From positions 1 through 62,748 of the forward strand of contig DF237478.1 of the NCBI GenBank assembly GCA_000708835.1: 62,748 bases of DNA. Reading direction: 5' to 3'. The first letter of the stretch is position 1, and every line of letters begins with the position of its first letter. The translations under genes and the position numbers were made by a program. This document shows positions 11,933-23,553 of the stretch, one piece after another. Origin of the DNA: Klebsormidium nitens. Its lineage: Eukaryota; Streptophyta; Klebsormidiophyceae; Klebsormidiales; Klebsormidiaceae. The notes under the pieces are model-generated. The model made no database searches and was not told the DNA's origin. It saw only the letters and a program-made list of their open reading frames with translations.

Positions 11933-14039
11933 TCATCCAGGCGAGATGAGATAGCGTTCACCCTGAGGAGAGCGCAACAAACGATCAGAGCCCTGCCAGC
12001 AATAGGCACTCACATCTAGAAGCTCCCCCAGCTTCGCTTTGAAGAGCGCAAATTCCTGCTTCACCTTCTCCAGGGAGGCTTTGCACCTGTAGCAGGGGAA
12101 CACACCAAGAATTAGCTGTCATCGCGTGCTAGCAAGATCCTGCAAGCATTGGCGGTGCCCGCTGCAATCCACTGCGAGCCCCCAAAAGCAAAGGGGCACG
12201 GCCGCAGCCTGTACCCCGGCGCAATGAGCGCATCTGGTGGAGCAGCAGCCGCGACTCACCCGGGTGCATCCTCTTTGTCGCAGCACAGCCGGAAGCTCTT
12301 GCAAACCTCGGTTACGCGGTGGGCTCCCACACTGCAGGCCAAGAACCATACGCTCATCAGACACCGGCCCAAGGTCTTTGGTGGGAGAGTGAAGGGAAGG
12401 GCAGGCCCAGGACCAATGCAGCCACCCAGAGACCGCTGCTGAATGGCGAACATTCAGAGAATGTTCCAGCAATCAAGGAGGGGTGTGTTCCCACGCCCTG
12501 CACCAGTCGACCAGCGGGGGGCCTGACGGCAGGCGGGGCCTGCAGTTCCAGTTTGTGCAACGAGTGTGCTCACCTTGAGCTGCTCCCCTTAAATTGGTGT
12601 ACGTGCGCATCCACTTGCTTGTAATCTATGGGTTCCGTTTTCCTGCAACAAGCGGACAACCCAAGCATGAGGTCATGCGGCAGTGTCAACCGACGGTCTA
12701 CAATGGATGCCAGCAGCTGGAGCAGATCGGTCCAAACATTGTAAGCAGCTGCTTCTGACTTAGCAGTAGTGCATCAAAGAGCAACAGTGACAAAAATGGT
12801 AGACCCCAATTACACAGGCAGGCAACCCAGTATTGCTGCGTAGATTGCTTGTACGTTGACAGGCTAGCTGCTTGCTTCTTGTGGTCAGCGCTGCTGTGGG
12901 AAGCTTACACTTCTTTCGATAGCTGGTCCAGCAGCTTTGTGGAGTCCTCAAAGAACAGGTCGACAACCTCCTTGACAAAGTCCTGGTTGCTGTCGTCTTG
13001 CAACTGCTGGAGCTGAGTGAACTGCTCATCCAGCACCCCCTGAGAGGCACACCAAAAGAACTCAGATCAGCACAAGAAAGACGCGGGGTGAAAAGCATAC
13101 CACCAGTTGCCCATGCCTGTTGTAGTCACCTGGTGTCAGAATCTTTCAAGGTGACAACGCACCAGGAAAAAGGTGGCGGATCCGCAACGCAACATAATGC
13201 ATAGCAGCAGCGGGCCCATTCCAACTCCCTACAGCCTTGCCAATGTGATGGTGCATCAAGTTTGCAGCTTGGCAACAAACCGGCGCCCAAAGCTTGACAA
13301 GTAGCTGAGACAATAGAACAGGCAATTAGGAGGGCTTGAGGGTGACAGTGGGAACAGAATTGAATGGGATGGCACATTCTCCAGCATAATCGAGCACCGA
13401 ACTTCTTGATTTGTTGACAGCAAAAGCTCCTTCCAATCAGGAACAAACCTGTTTGTGAATGAGACATGCACGCTGCCACCTAAAACTAGACCACTGCAAG
13501 AGGCATTCGCAGATTGTGCTCAGTGTGCACGAGCTGGGCCTCTAACAGTTCCGTCGATCATAACAACTCTGAATTGTGAGTTTGCAGGCATTTGAGTGGA
13601 ACGTCCTCTTGACCTCTGTTCCATATTCGACTTGCGTTTACCAGCGATGATGTAACAGAACTGATACCATCTTTTACCAGTCAGCCACATCCTTTCTCAC
13701 CGCATGCTTACAGTAACTCGCCAAAATTAGCGACTGGAAATACACGAATCAATCTGCACAAGCGAGAAGATATCTTCCCACAATCTGCGCTTATAAGCAC
13801 AATCATGCAAGCCAGAAGCGTAAATGCACGGGAGGTGTGAAAGCACCTCAGGGGACCCTTTGTCCGCCATGCAATCCCAACCATGGCCATCCACTTACAT
13901 CGTCCAGTAGCTTTGTTCTGAATTCTTCCAGGTACTCCTGCAGTTCCTCCACGCTCTTCTCCTCCAGTACATCGGCCTTCTTGCTCTCTGCTCCGTCCAC
14001 TTTCCCCTGCTTCTGCGGTGTCATGCTTTTCTCACTCAT
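11933..14039 (-). CDS. Histidine-containing phosphotransfer protein, plant AHP type (6 exons, 171 aa)
   Basis: Exons on the minus strand: 14039-13899, 13039-12909, 12642-12574, 12331-12260, 12086-12014, 11962-11933; phases agree and the sum is 172 codons. The protein relays phosphoryl groups from hybrid sensor histidine kinases, such as cytokinin receptors, to response regulators, and works in cytosol and nucleus. Exon 2 encodes LDEQFTQLQQLQDDSN followed by FVKEVVDLFFEDS, characteristic of plant AHPs. Exon 3 encodes VDAHVHQFKGSSSS, whose second His (about residue 106) is the phospho-acceptor of the HQFKGSS motif. Exon 4 continues VGAHRVTEVC. An N-terminal extension of about 47 residues, rich in Lys and Glu, makes it slightly longer than typical AHPs (about 150 aa). 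The Met at 14039 was chosen because the longer open frame upstream has no conserved content. The last exon (nine residues) is the least certain. Confidence 0.9.
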
Positions 14040-14946
14040 GGCAGCGAACCACAACACAAACTCAGCGCATCCGCGCACAATCACCTAAAGCAGATTCACT
14101 TTATATGGCCTCAGTAGCATGCGGTCTGCGCAACAGGCAAACAGCGGTGATGCCGCCTCTGCAACAGTCCCTGGGCCGCTATGCGAAAGTCTAGGACTAT
14201 AGCGACAGAGGCCGCCTATATTCAGTACAAACAGGCGGTCCTGCTTCCCTGCAGACGCAGCACTGGATGCCTGTTTTGGAGGATGGTCAACCCTCTATGC
14301 ATCTCATCCATTCACCATTGGCACTGGCAGGGGCCAGAGAGCAAATCGACAGTTGGGAAATATTTATCAGTACGTATATTAGCCGAGATAACAATAAGGT
14401 AACCGCATTGGGACGGATAGGGTTAGCCTGGTTTTTAGGGTGGGTGCGGGTGCGGATCAGGTATCTTCTTGGGTTAGGGTTCTTTTGTTAGTCAAAGCTT
14501 ATTATTTGATCTTGACTTATAAAGGATACTCTTTCTTGAGTGTGATTTACCTCTTAGAGGTACATATCATCTCGTACATCTGCACCCGTTCCCAGTCACC
14601 AGTTCGATGATGGAAATTGAGTGACCGTCGATACAGGTCCTACCCACTTACCCAGTTGCCAAGTTCGAGAAAGGACGAATCCAAGCCACATAAAGGTACC
14701 ACTCTGGGGCAATATGCCAATAGCGTATACACGGGGCTCGTATATAGGTAGGCAGGTACCTTACCTATACCGGTACCTAGGCTACCTTACCTATACCGGT
14801 ACCTACCGTAGTACCGTAGCCTGGGTACCTTGCCCTGTGTAGGTAGTGGGGAACCTAAATCGTCTTGATCACGGATATGTACAGGCTGCACGCACCAGTG
14901 GGCAAACAGCTTGGAGGGTTCGGGGGCAATCTTGGGACGCTGCAGC
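14040..14946. other. Intergenic region between divergent genes
   Basis: About 0.9 kb separates the start of the phosphotransfer gene (-) from that of the Tim21-like gene (+), so it should hold both promoters. It contains a 23-base direct repeat at 14757-14805. No convincing ORF is present. Confidence 0.5.
14757..14805. repeat. 23-base direct repeat rich in ggtacc
   Basis: The unit taccttacctataccggtac plus cta occurs at 14757-14779 and 14783-14805 with a 3-base spacer. Further partial ggtacct words flank it on both sides. It lies about 140 bases upstream of the Tim21-like start codon; whether it regulates anything is unknown. Confidence 0.85.
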
Positions 14947-17900
14947 ATGGGATCGCTTCAGGGCATCCGATTGGTTGCGTCTGCCTTGAGATCTACGCGT
15001 AGCTGGCCTGGCTATGCTGGCTTCGGCCAGATCACTCCGTTGTGGAAAGAGCTTCCGCTGAGGAGCCCAGCACTGGGTCTGCCCCTGCCACCAATCACTG
15101 CAGAATTGCATGTGCGCACATGGGCCTTCAGAGCACTGTCATCCTCCGCCGTCCAGGCGCAGAGCAATGCAATCAGATTCCCAGCAGAAACAGCATTCCA
15201 ATGGCACTCTGTCGCCCCTCACATTGAAAGTAAATCACATTTTCTCCAACAAGCCATCACGCCCGCCATTCTTCCCATTCTCAACAGTGCCACCTCGAGC
15301 GTTGTGCAAGAGGCTTCTCTGAAAGTTCCACACTGTGGCGATGGGGCGCCGCTGCTGAGCAGACCCTTCTCTACGGCCCCCGGGAGCTGCGCTCCTCTGC
15401 TCCTGCACCCTTCCTGCCCTGCCCTCTCCCTGCCCATCCTCTCTGCTGGCCTGCCCCCTGGTGTCAGGCAGACCGCTGGCTGGCGCTCCTTTTCTAGCAG
15501 CCCGGCCCCCAGCGAGCAGCAGGGATGGGCGCAGCGCCTCCGCAGCCAGACGCGGTCTGCGGTGGCCCAGCCGCGCAATGTGGCCGCCGGGGTGGCGGAG
15601 AAGGGGGCCGCAGCCTTTGACTCCCTCACAGGGGCGGGGGCCCGCTACCGGCATGCCCTCGGGCTGCAGGTGAGGAATAGCTCGTGAGCTGGCCCATTGT
15701 TCATCCCATGCTGCCACCACGGTGCTGCCAGCATGGGAGCTGTTCCGCCTGATCCTGTGTTCTCCTCATCTTGCATCTGTCCCCAACTTCGCAACTCCTG
15801 CTTATTCGTAGAGAAGTTGCGGAGAAGAGGTGCCCCTGCTTTCGGATGCTTTGTCGTTTACTACAGCTGTTCCAAACATTGACCATGTCAATTCTTTCTC
15901 CCCCGTAACGTCATGTCTCCTTGAATTGTCCAGTCCCACCTGCCACCACCAATCCTTTTCCTTCGTGTTCTTCTCCAAGATGTCCCTGTTGATTCCCTCG
16001 ACCTTTCAAACGGGACAATCGATTGCAGCGGGCCATTTCTTGTAGATCTTTCACGTTTCTCCCCTGGGTTTCTTGTGACGGTTGGTCCAACCTGTGCTCC
16101 AGGTGGCTGGCTTCTGGAACCGCAACAGCCTGCTCCTGTACGGGGCCCTGGGCCTGGCCGTCGTCCTCATCCTGTGGCGGGTCATGTTCTGGCTGGCCTC
16201 CATCTTCCTCAACTTCTCAGGTGACCCCACGGTCAGGATGATGACCCAGATCTGGCGCGGTCCGACGGTGCATCCCCCAGAGCGCTTCTGGTGAAAAGTC
16301 GAACCTTGACGGCGGTCCCCAATTCAGGACGAGCAGACCAAGAGAATACGGCCCCAAAACCTGATTGCAGGAACCTGGATATTTTGACTCGGATGCATCC
16401 ACTGACCCGCAACTGAACGGCTCATCGTTCGATCTCTCAAATATGCTACGTTCCGTTTTCACAGAATGGATGGCCAATCTCGGGTTCCTGGCGCTGGCTA
16501 GTTCCATGGTTCTTATGACGGTAAGCTTTTCGATACCCTGCGAAAAATTTGACTAGGAAAGCAGGCAATGTGTTGAAACTCATACGGCCACTCAAAAGTG
16601 CACGCAGAAGCTTCTAGCTACTAAGTCGCAGCGTCAATCCTCAAAGAGCTGCCACCTTGCACGTCGTAATGTGTTCTGGTACTCAAGATGAGGCAGACTC
16701 GTGTAAGGCGATGAAAGTCGACAACAGGAGACTTCGGAGTTCAATGGTGCAGGGGAAGCAGACGTGTGTCAAGCTTACTCGGTGTTGTCCACCTTTTGCC
16801 GGGAGGGCAGCTGCCGCCCTCGTCCTCCCCCTGCCAGTGACACCGCCGTCTGTTTTGTTGCTGCCAGGGGCTGTACCTGCGGCGCCGCATGAGCATCAAC
16901 CCCGACTCCGTCTACCGCCAGGTCATGCGACAGGTGTCGCGCTTCACTCCCGCTCCTCTGTCAAGGTTCCGACATTCTTAACTTTGCAGCCAACAATATA
17001 TGGTCATCGCTGTCATCCTCCGTCTCCTCGAAAGTCCAGGGAGGCCCGAGCGCAACTTGAAAGCTCTCTGGAAGGTCGAACATTGCTCAAATCGATGGCT
17101 CTTCTGTAAGAAGGCCTCCAGTGCAATCCAATCCGTCAGTAGATTGTGTCTTTGTATGTTGCGGCGCCATCAGTGAAGCAGATTCCGGTTGGTTGGTGAC
17201 GGCATAGGACGCCAACCGCCTGGTCCTTTGCGTCAGATCCAGGATTGATTTTAACGGCCCCGCCTTTTCCCTTTCCCTGCAGGTGAACACCTTCCCGTCG
17301 GCGCTCGAGGTGCTGGGTGCCCCCCTGACCGGCTCTGACGTGCGTGCATACGTCATGTCGGGGGGCGGCATCCGCATAAGGGGCCTCACCCCCAAGTTCT
17401 CCACCAAGCGCGCGTACCTCATCTTCCCCGTCCGGGGCTCCGAGCGGCGCGGCCTCGTGTCGGTCGAAGCCAAGAAGCGGCACGGCAAGGTGAGAGCAAG
17501 GGGCCACGCGGCGAGCAGGGCCGGCAGGAGGCGGGGGACGACCGCTCGTGGCTGCCGTGATCGTCGAATTCGGCTCGAGATCTGGTTCCATACCCCACCC
17601 GTTCGTTTGCAAATTTGAACGACTGAACTGGATGATGAGAGATATCAAAGTCTCGTCACCCTGTTTAGGATTCCCCGATGTTTGTTCCATAACGCATGCC
17701 GCAAACAAAACACGGATGAGCTGGGGTCTGGCAGACGCTATGCCACAGAGGCGGTCGTGTCCGCTCCGGCTGACGCGCGCCCCCTCGGCTGCGGTGCGTG
17801 CAGTACGAGTTCAAGCTGATCTCGGTGGACGTGCCGACCGCGGCGGGCGCAGCGGAACAGCGGCTGTACCTCGTGGGTGACGCGGCCGCGTACCAAAAGG

Positions 17901-18642
17901 CGGGCACGCTCATCAACGAGCTGCGAGACCCCATCATCAAGGTCAGCACCGATCGGTCCGGAGTTGCGGGATAGTAGTCAATGGGATTTGTTAAACTAAC
18001 CTAAGCTCGTTGCCTTGGGACGGGACAGGATGCGGAGCAGGCACATTTGATTAGGGTTTCTTGCATTAACGGCAGTACTCCTTGAGCCCCTAAATCTCTT
18101 GACAATTGAGGGTTATCTCAGCAAGACAACGCGGGAAGTGCGCCGCGCGCCGGGAGGACGAGGCCCACCCCGAGCGAGGGAGTCACACCTGAGTCGCCGC
18201 AAAAGCAGACCATCAGACTGCGACTGCACGGCCGTGCTTCTCGTGTCCAGGCGGACATGGGCGACAATCGTCGCACCTGGCTTCAGTATGATTTGTAGGG
18301 TGTGTGCATGACGCTGACTTCTGCTTTCGGTCCCTTTTGTTGATAGCGACTTTAGGGACGTGCATGCCTTGTGAAGGACTGCGGTGCGTGGCCTTGTCCA
18401 CTGCGGCAGGCGGCAAGGGCCGACTGACCCGGTGCCGGGCTGCGGCGCAGGCCATGTCGATGGAGCACCAGTTCGAGGAGGAGGACGACAAGGAGGACGA
18501 GGAGGAGGCGCGCGCGCGGCGCGACGCGGAGGCGCAGCAGTTCCAGGAGCAGCTGGCCAGGGAGGCGGACCAGCTGGCGGCGGAGGCGGCAGCCAGGGAA
18601 CAAGAACAAGAAGCGGCCAGGGCCGACAGCAAGGCGCGGTAG
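14947..18642 (+). CDS. Tim21/Coa1-like mitochondrial inner-membrane protein, plant type (7 exons, 499 aa)
   Basis: Exons: 14947-15669, 16103-16220, 16465-16520, 16868-16933, 17283-17489, 17804-17941, 18451-18642; total 500 codons with consistent phases. The N-terminus (MGSLQGIRLVASALRSTRSW) is Arg/Ser-rich without acidic residues, as in mitochondrial presequences, followed by about 200 low-complexity residues. Two membrane segments follow: residues about 248-277 (LLLYGALGLAVVLILWRVMF) and about 285-305 (NLGFLALASSMVLMTGLYL). A soluble domain comes next, with EVLGAPLTGSDVRAYVMSGG, then RAYLIFPVRGSERRGLVSVE and YEFKLISVDVP. The last 64 residues are a highly acidic, then Gln/Ala-rich, probable coiled coil. 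The arrangement matches plant proteins annotated as import inner membrane translocase subunits (Arabidopsis At2g40800/At3g56430 type, from memory), with a Tim21/Coa1-like fold. A role in TIM23 import or respiratory assembly is inferred. Confidence 0.82.
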
Positions 18643-19510
18643 GGACGTGAGCAGGGGCCGGGGGTTAGATGCAGGGCAGACGTGACGGAGAAAAGGTCGA
18701 GTGGTTAATCGTCAGGCATGAATAGGGAAAGTCAACTGAAGGAGCCAAATAATCAATTAATTTCGGTGAACAGAGGTTCTTCGGGCTCCTCACCTTGGTG
18801 GTTTAGATTGGAGTACCTGCTGTCTTGCTTGGGCTTGAAGATTTAAGGATTGAAGACAGTCAGATCAGTAAGCGGGCCTTCAGTCGAGGACTGCTGAGTC
18901 TTGCGCCTCCTCGTGTACTTGAGCCACCGGCCGCTCAAGGCCAAAAGTGCACTTGGCACAGTCAGCGTATGAAACAACTTCATGAACCCCATGGCACGGG
19001 CTGCTTTCATAGGGCACTCCGGACTTGTGCAAGTGCGACGAAATTTCACATATGTAACGCTTTGCAACGTCGGGCTCGACATCGAGCTATAAAACAGTAT
19101 TATCTACAGCAATGACGTCTAGATAAGGTTGACATCCAGCGTCGACCAACTAAGTTAGCTGCTAATTCTATATACCGCATTGGTTGAATGTCATATGCGG
19201 CCAATGGCACCTCAGATGCACGATAACGCTGCAATCATCTTAGGCTTAGGCTTAGGCTTGTCATAAGTTGATAGAAGCGGACATCTTCAAACACAACAAT
19301 TGTGTGCCGTGAGAAGCCGCACTGGCTACGGCGTCACGAAAAGAGACCATCATCCAGTCTAGTCCTAGCGCCAGTAGCGCGTTACGGTTCACTCGTGTGC
19401 AGCCCACGCGGTCTGCCCTGCATATAAGCTTGCCCCAAACCAATATCCTATAGCGTTCGCACATAAGCGATGCGCAGGTCCCACCTTGACTGCACCCACC
19501 GGTGGTGGTG
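18643..19510. other. Intergenic region
   Basis: This region lies between two genes on the same strand. Apart from three tandem copies of aggctt near 19241-19258, nothing is recognisable. It presumably holds the 3' UTR of the Tim21-like gene and the promoter of the next gene. Confidence 0.45.
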
Positions 19511-22016
19511 ATGGGACTCGGAGATCAACAGCAATCGACGCTCATGGCGGCTCCCATGGCGGCTCTACGTCGGCTTTCCGGCTCTTCTGTCGCTGCGGGA
19601 CTGGGGAAGCTGCTTACTGCTAGCAATGATGCAAAGCACCTGCCGCTGGGTGGCCTCCTGTTGCGTTGGCCGCCATTCAGCACAGGCAATGCTGTGCCAG
19701 TGGTGCACACGGGTGTCCTACCGCAGGGGTGGTCTCACTACTGTGCTCAGGAGTCAAGCTCAGTGGCACATCATCGGTTACAAAGCTGGCAGAACCCCCC
19801 ATCAGCAGTTGTGGACACGCTCTTGGGATGGCGTGTGCAGCAGGGTCAAGATGGGCGCCCCTTGACTTGTGCGACTCTTGGAAGCAGCTACTCTGAGTTG
19901 GAGTCCCAGTCACTGCCAGCGCCCTCCCTACTCCTGAATCTAGCAGCAGGGCGCCACTGCTGCACCACTACGGAGCATGATTGCGCTGCTGAATATCCTT
20001 TTACTGGTGGTACAGCAGCAGAACTTCAATCATCAGGCGCGCAACCCCCCAATACTCATTTCCACTTGAAGCAGAGCAGAATCCTGGCCCGCACCCCTGC
20101 GGCGTGGCTTAGTTTGTCGCCCGGTTTGCACGTGCGGCACTTCAGCCAGGACGTGCGGGCCAAGCCCCGCGTGGCGCAGGTGCGCACCTTGCGGTTGGCG
20201 GCGCAGAGCGTCAACACGGTGGTGGAACCATACAAGAAGCCGCGGGTGCTGCCGCTATGGAGGTGAGGGGCCAGCCTGTGCATCCAAGTGTGAAACTTGA
20301 TGATCAGCGCAGTACTTCTTTCAACTGGCGTCTGCTCGTCTCGTCTGACCCGTTGCAGAGCTGGGTGGTGGGGTGGTGGAGCAGAGTCTGCAATGCTGGT
20401 GACTGGCTGTAGCAGCTTGCCACGGCCTTCACTCGCAATCAGTTATATTGAGGCTTTGCTTGCACAGGCGGTGGCTGACGCTGGAGGGCTGGCGCGTGCG
20501 CAAGGACAACATACTGAGCTACCTCAAGACGGGGTACGCCATTGCCAAGGTGAGCCTCAGGGCCCTGCTGTCGTTCTCTAGGCTCTGCAGCACAGCAAAC
20601 CATTCTGCGGTGTGAAGGTCGCCAGGTGCCGCTGGCCTCATGCCTTCTGGGGGCGCCATCTTCTTACTGGAATTATTGCACAAAGACAGATGCGTCGAGC
20701 GCTTCGCTGCTTGTACAGACCTCCTGGGTGTGGCCTTCCTGTTTCTCCAATCCGCTGGCTGGTCATCGGCATAGGCTTCCCTCCGACCCCGTCCTCCCCC
20801 CCACCGGCGCAGGTGAAGCGCGCCATCCCGGGATACAACGTGCCGCTGTTCTTCCGCGACGTGACTCGCCTGTACCTGGCCATCAACCGCGCGTTGGCGG
20901 CAGGCGACACGGGCGTGCTGCGCGGCCTGGTGACGGAGCGCACGCTGGGCCAAATGAAGCAGGAGCTCGAGGTGCGCCGCCGCGGGGGCTGGGCCTCCGT
21001 CGCGTGGGACCTGCCCGACCCCGCCGCCATGCAGTGCCGCACCGTGCACGGCAGGATGGTGAGTGCGCACCACAGCTAAGCCCGACAGAAGGGGAGCAAT
21101 TTCGAAGTGGTATGCGGGGCGCAAACCTGGTTTGCCGGGTGTGGCAGTCTGATCCACTTGGTACCGTGGGGCGCGGCCGCCTGCTTGCCGGCCTCTCTGT
21201 CAAGTAGCCTGCCCTCGCAGCCGTTGTGGCTGCAGAGGAGCTGGACCCGGCTGGGGGCCCTCTGCGGCTGGTCGGGTCTGTAGGAGTAGAAGTTCCGCAA
21301 AAGCACTGTACGCCTACTGTGGGTGGAAAAGTTTGTACCTGGCTTTCTCACTTCCCCAGTCTGTTGCTGTAAGTGCAGTCCGATTACACATTTGTACTTC
21401 TGTCCCGCTGATTTCGCTTGCTCCTCTGCCGTTGGCTGGGTGCTGACTGCGTTGCGGGGTGCGCTATGTGCAGGTGGGCGTGGACCCCAAGAACACGAGC
21501 CTCGCGTTTGCGCAGGTCACCGTGCGGCTGCGGAGCCGCCAGAAGTTTGCGGCATACGACCGCAAAGGCCACCTGCTGGCGGGCAGCCCCGAGCAGGAAG
21601 TAAGTACCGCACCCGGCACCTGCCAGTGTCTTCCGTTCCCTTCGACTGCACTGCCGGAGGTACCACTGTGGTCTTGGTCGTAAGTGTTTTGGGGGATTAG
21701 TCCGCCCGTCTGCAGAAAACAGCCTGGCGGGCGTAGCGGTGACACGTCGAATCGCACAGCTTGTTGTGCTCCTGTTCATCAGGGGGGCTGAGGCCCTTCT
21801 GCTTCTCGCCGCTTGCTTTGCCGGCGCGCCTCCGTGCCAGCTGCGGCTGACGCGCAGTGCGTGTGGTGTACGGTGCAGCTGGAGGTGGAGGACCACTGGG
21901 TGTTTGAGCGCGCGCTGTGGATCAAGGACGCGCACTGGCGCCTCTGCGGCCGCCTCACTCTGGTACGCTGCCCTCCTCGAGAGCTGCCACTCGGTGCTCA
22001 GTCTTTAGAAGGATGA
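19511..22016 (+). CDS. Tim44-like domain protein, probably mitochondrial ribosomal protein mL45 (5 exons, 447 aa)
   Basis: Exons: 19511-20262, 20468-20549, 20813-21058, 21474-21599, 21879-22016; total 448 codons, phases consistent. The first 200 residues are Ser/Ala-rich and poorly structured, with a presequence-like MAAPMAALRRLSGSS; the Met at 19544 is an alternative start giving a more typical presequence. The conserved part begins after QSVNTVVEPYKKPRVLPLW. It continues through FFRDVTRLYLAINRALAAGD, the Tim44-type AQVTVRLRSRQKFAAYDRKG, and ends VEDHWVFERALWIKDAHWRL. These are features of the Tim44/mL45 (MRPL45) fold, in which mL45 tethers the mitoribosome to the inner membrane. Mitochondrial mL45 is favoured over TIM44 itself because there is no N-terminal coiled coil and the layout matches plant Tim44-related proteins. 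The end is uncertain: a possible donor (gtacgc) follows Leu at 21962, so a further small exon could replace the last 18 residues. Confidence 0.75.
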
Positions 22017-23553
22017 AATCCCTTGGCGCGCCTGCGGAGTGGCTTAGGCACCGCTTTCACCGTTCTTGTCTACTTTATGGCCCGCTGAATAAAAATAGAA
22101 GAAAAGCAACACTCTGCCGAGTTGACGTAACTCTTTGTACACCCGCCTGCTCCATGACGCATTGTGAGATGGTCCACCTCACCTCCTCCGTTGCTCTCTG
22201 CAGTGACCTTGGCCGGGTGTCGTGGGTCGCAGCTAGCTCGAGCTACGGACGATACATTCAAGGCTCTTCAAGCGGATGGCCTTGGACCGAGGGGTATAAG
22301 TGGAGATCAGGAGCGATGTACCTTGAGAGAAGTCTCCATAAGAAGGACACACGCCATGACACTCACTCACGGCGCTGGCAGGGGGGTCCGTAAGGTGAAC
22401 TGCGGGCGCAGCGCCACTTGAGAGATCAGCTGTTGCAGGGGCTCCATTGTGCGAGATTCGAGCTGCTGGCATACTTTGGGACGGGCTCGAGCTGAAACGC
22501 TCAGAGATCAAGTGTCCTTCATCGATCTTTTACTGATGGGCATGTGAAGATGCAATGCCCATAGAGTCGGTGCATGACGCGAATATTTTCTTGGCATATC
22601 AACCTAGGATCCAGTGCAGCCCGCGTGTCTATGCAGTGGCCTCAACTATTGCATGTGTTTCGTAAACATGAACGCCCACAAGCGCGCGCCATCACTTCGG
22701 ACCCGTTTCCAGTAACAGTCAGTCACACATATGCAGTGACGGCGGCCGGAGCTGCATGTGAGGAAGCACTCGTACGGTCCTGAACTAAAGCTGTAAGCAA
22801 ACAAACTTGAGGAAGCTGCCGGGTACTAGCTAATCGCCGCAAATAGGCTAGGCTACGGCCAACCGAATGCATGCAATCTGATTGAAATCACATCTGCATA
22901 GAGCCGGCCGCGGGGCTCATGTGACGTGTGCTGGCCATGGACAACACGCGACCGCTCAATTAACTATACAGATTGCAGAGATAATGGCCGCCCGGTCATC
23001 ATTATATACGCACATAGGTGATACCAGCTAGGCAGCTAGCTCAGCATGGGGACCTCAAGTTCGAGCCACCTGTAGATGCTCCAGCATCATGACGCGGAGG
23101 CAGCATGCAATTTGATGGCGGCATAAAGCCATGTCTTATTTCAGTGACCGTCCGTCGAGTCCTTTACTGCTAAAGTTGCGCGTCCAAACACCATTATCAA
23201 TAGAGCTGCATAATGCGCAATATCGATTTTGCGCATCCTAAAACGTGGATTAGCAGAGACGAGTTCAACAGCTCATGCAGGTTCGATAGTCTTTTGCAAT
23301 CTCAAACATGCTTGCTTTGCTCAAACCAAGGAGAGAGAGTCGGACCGACCATCTCATCACCACAGGCACCATTTGTCGAAGAAACCTGGAATAAGTAGTC
23401 AATGTTATTCAAGGGTGCGAGCCTGACATTGCAGGCTACGACATGACTGTGACACAGTCTTGGAACCCATATACAATTTGTATGTGTCACTGCCTCCCGA
23501 GATCCCTAGTGCTCCAACACCAGTATACCTTTGCAAGCTCGTGTCAAAGCTCG
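22017..23553. other. Intergenic region between convergent genes
   Basis: This region lies between the stop of the Tim44-like gene (+) and the stop of the SUMO ligase gene (-), so it contains both 3' UTRs. Open frames are short and uninformative. No RNA gene or repeat was recognised. Confidence 0.45.

Noticed and set aside
23036-23090. tRNA-like words (tagctcag and gttcgagcc)
   Set aside because: The D-arm-like and T-arm-like words are only about 20 bases apart, leaving no room for an anticodon arm, and no acceptor stem pairs.
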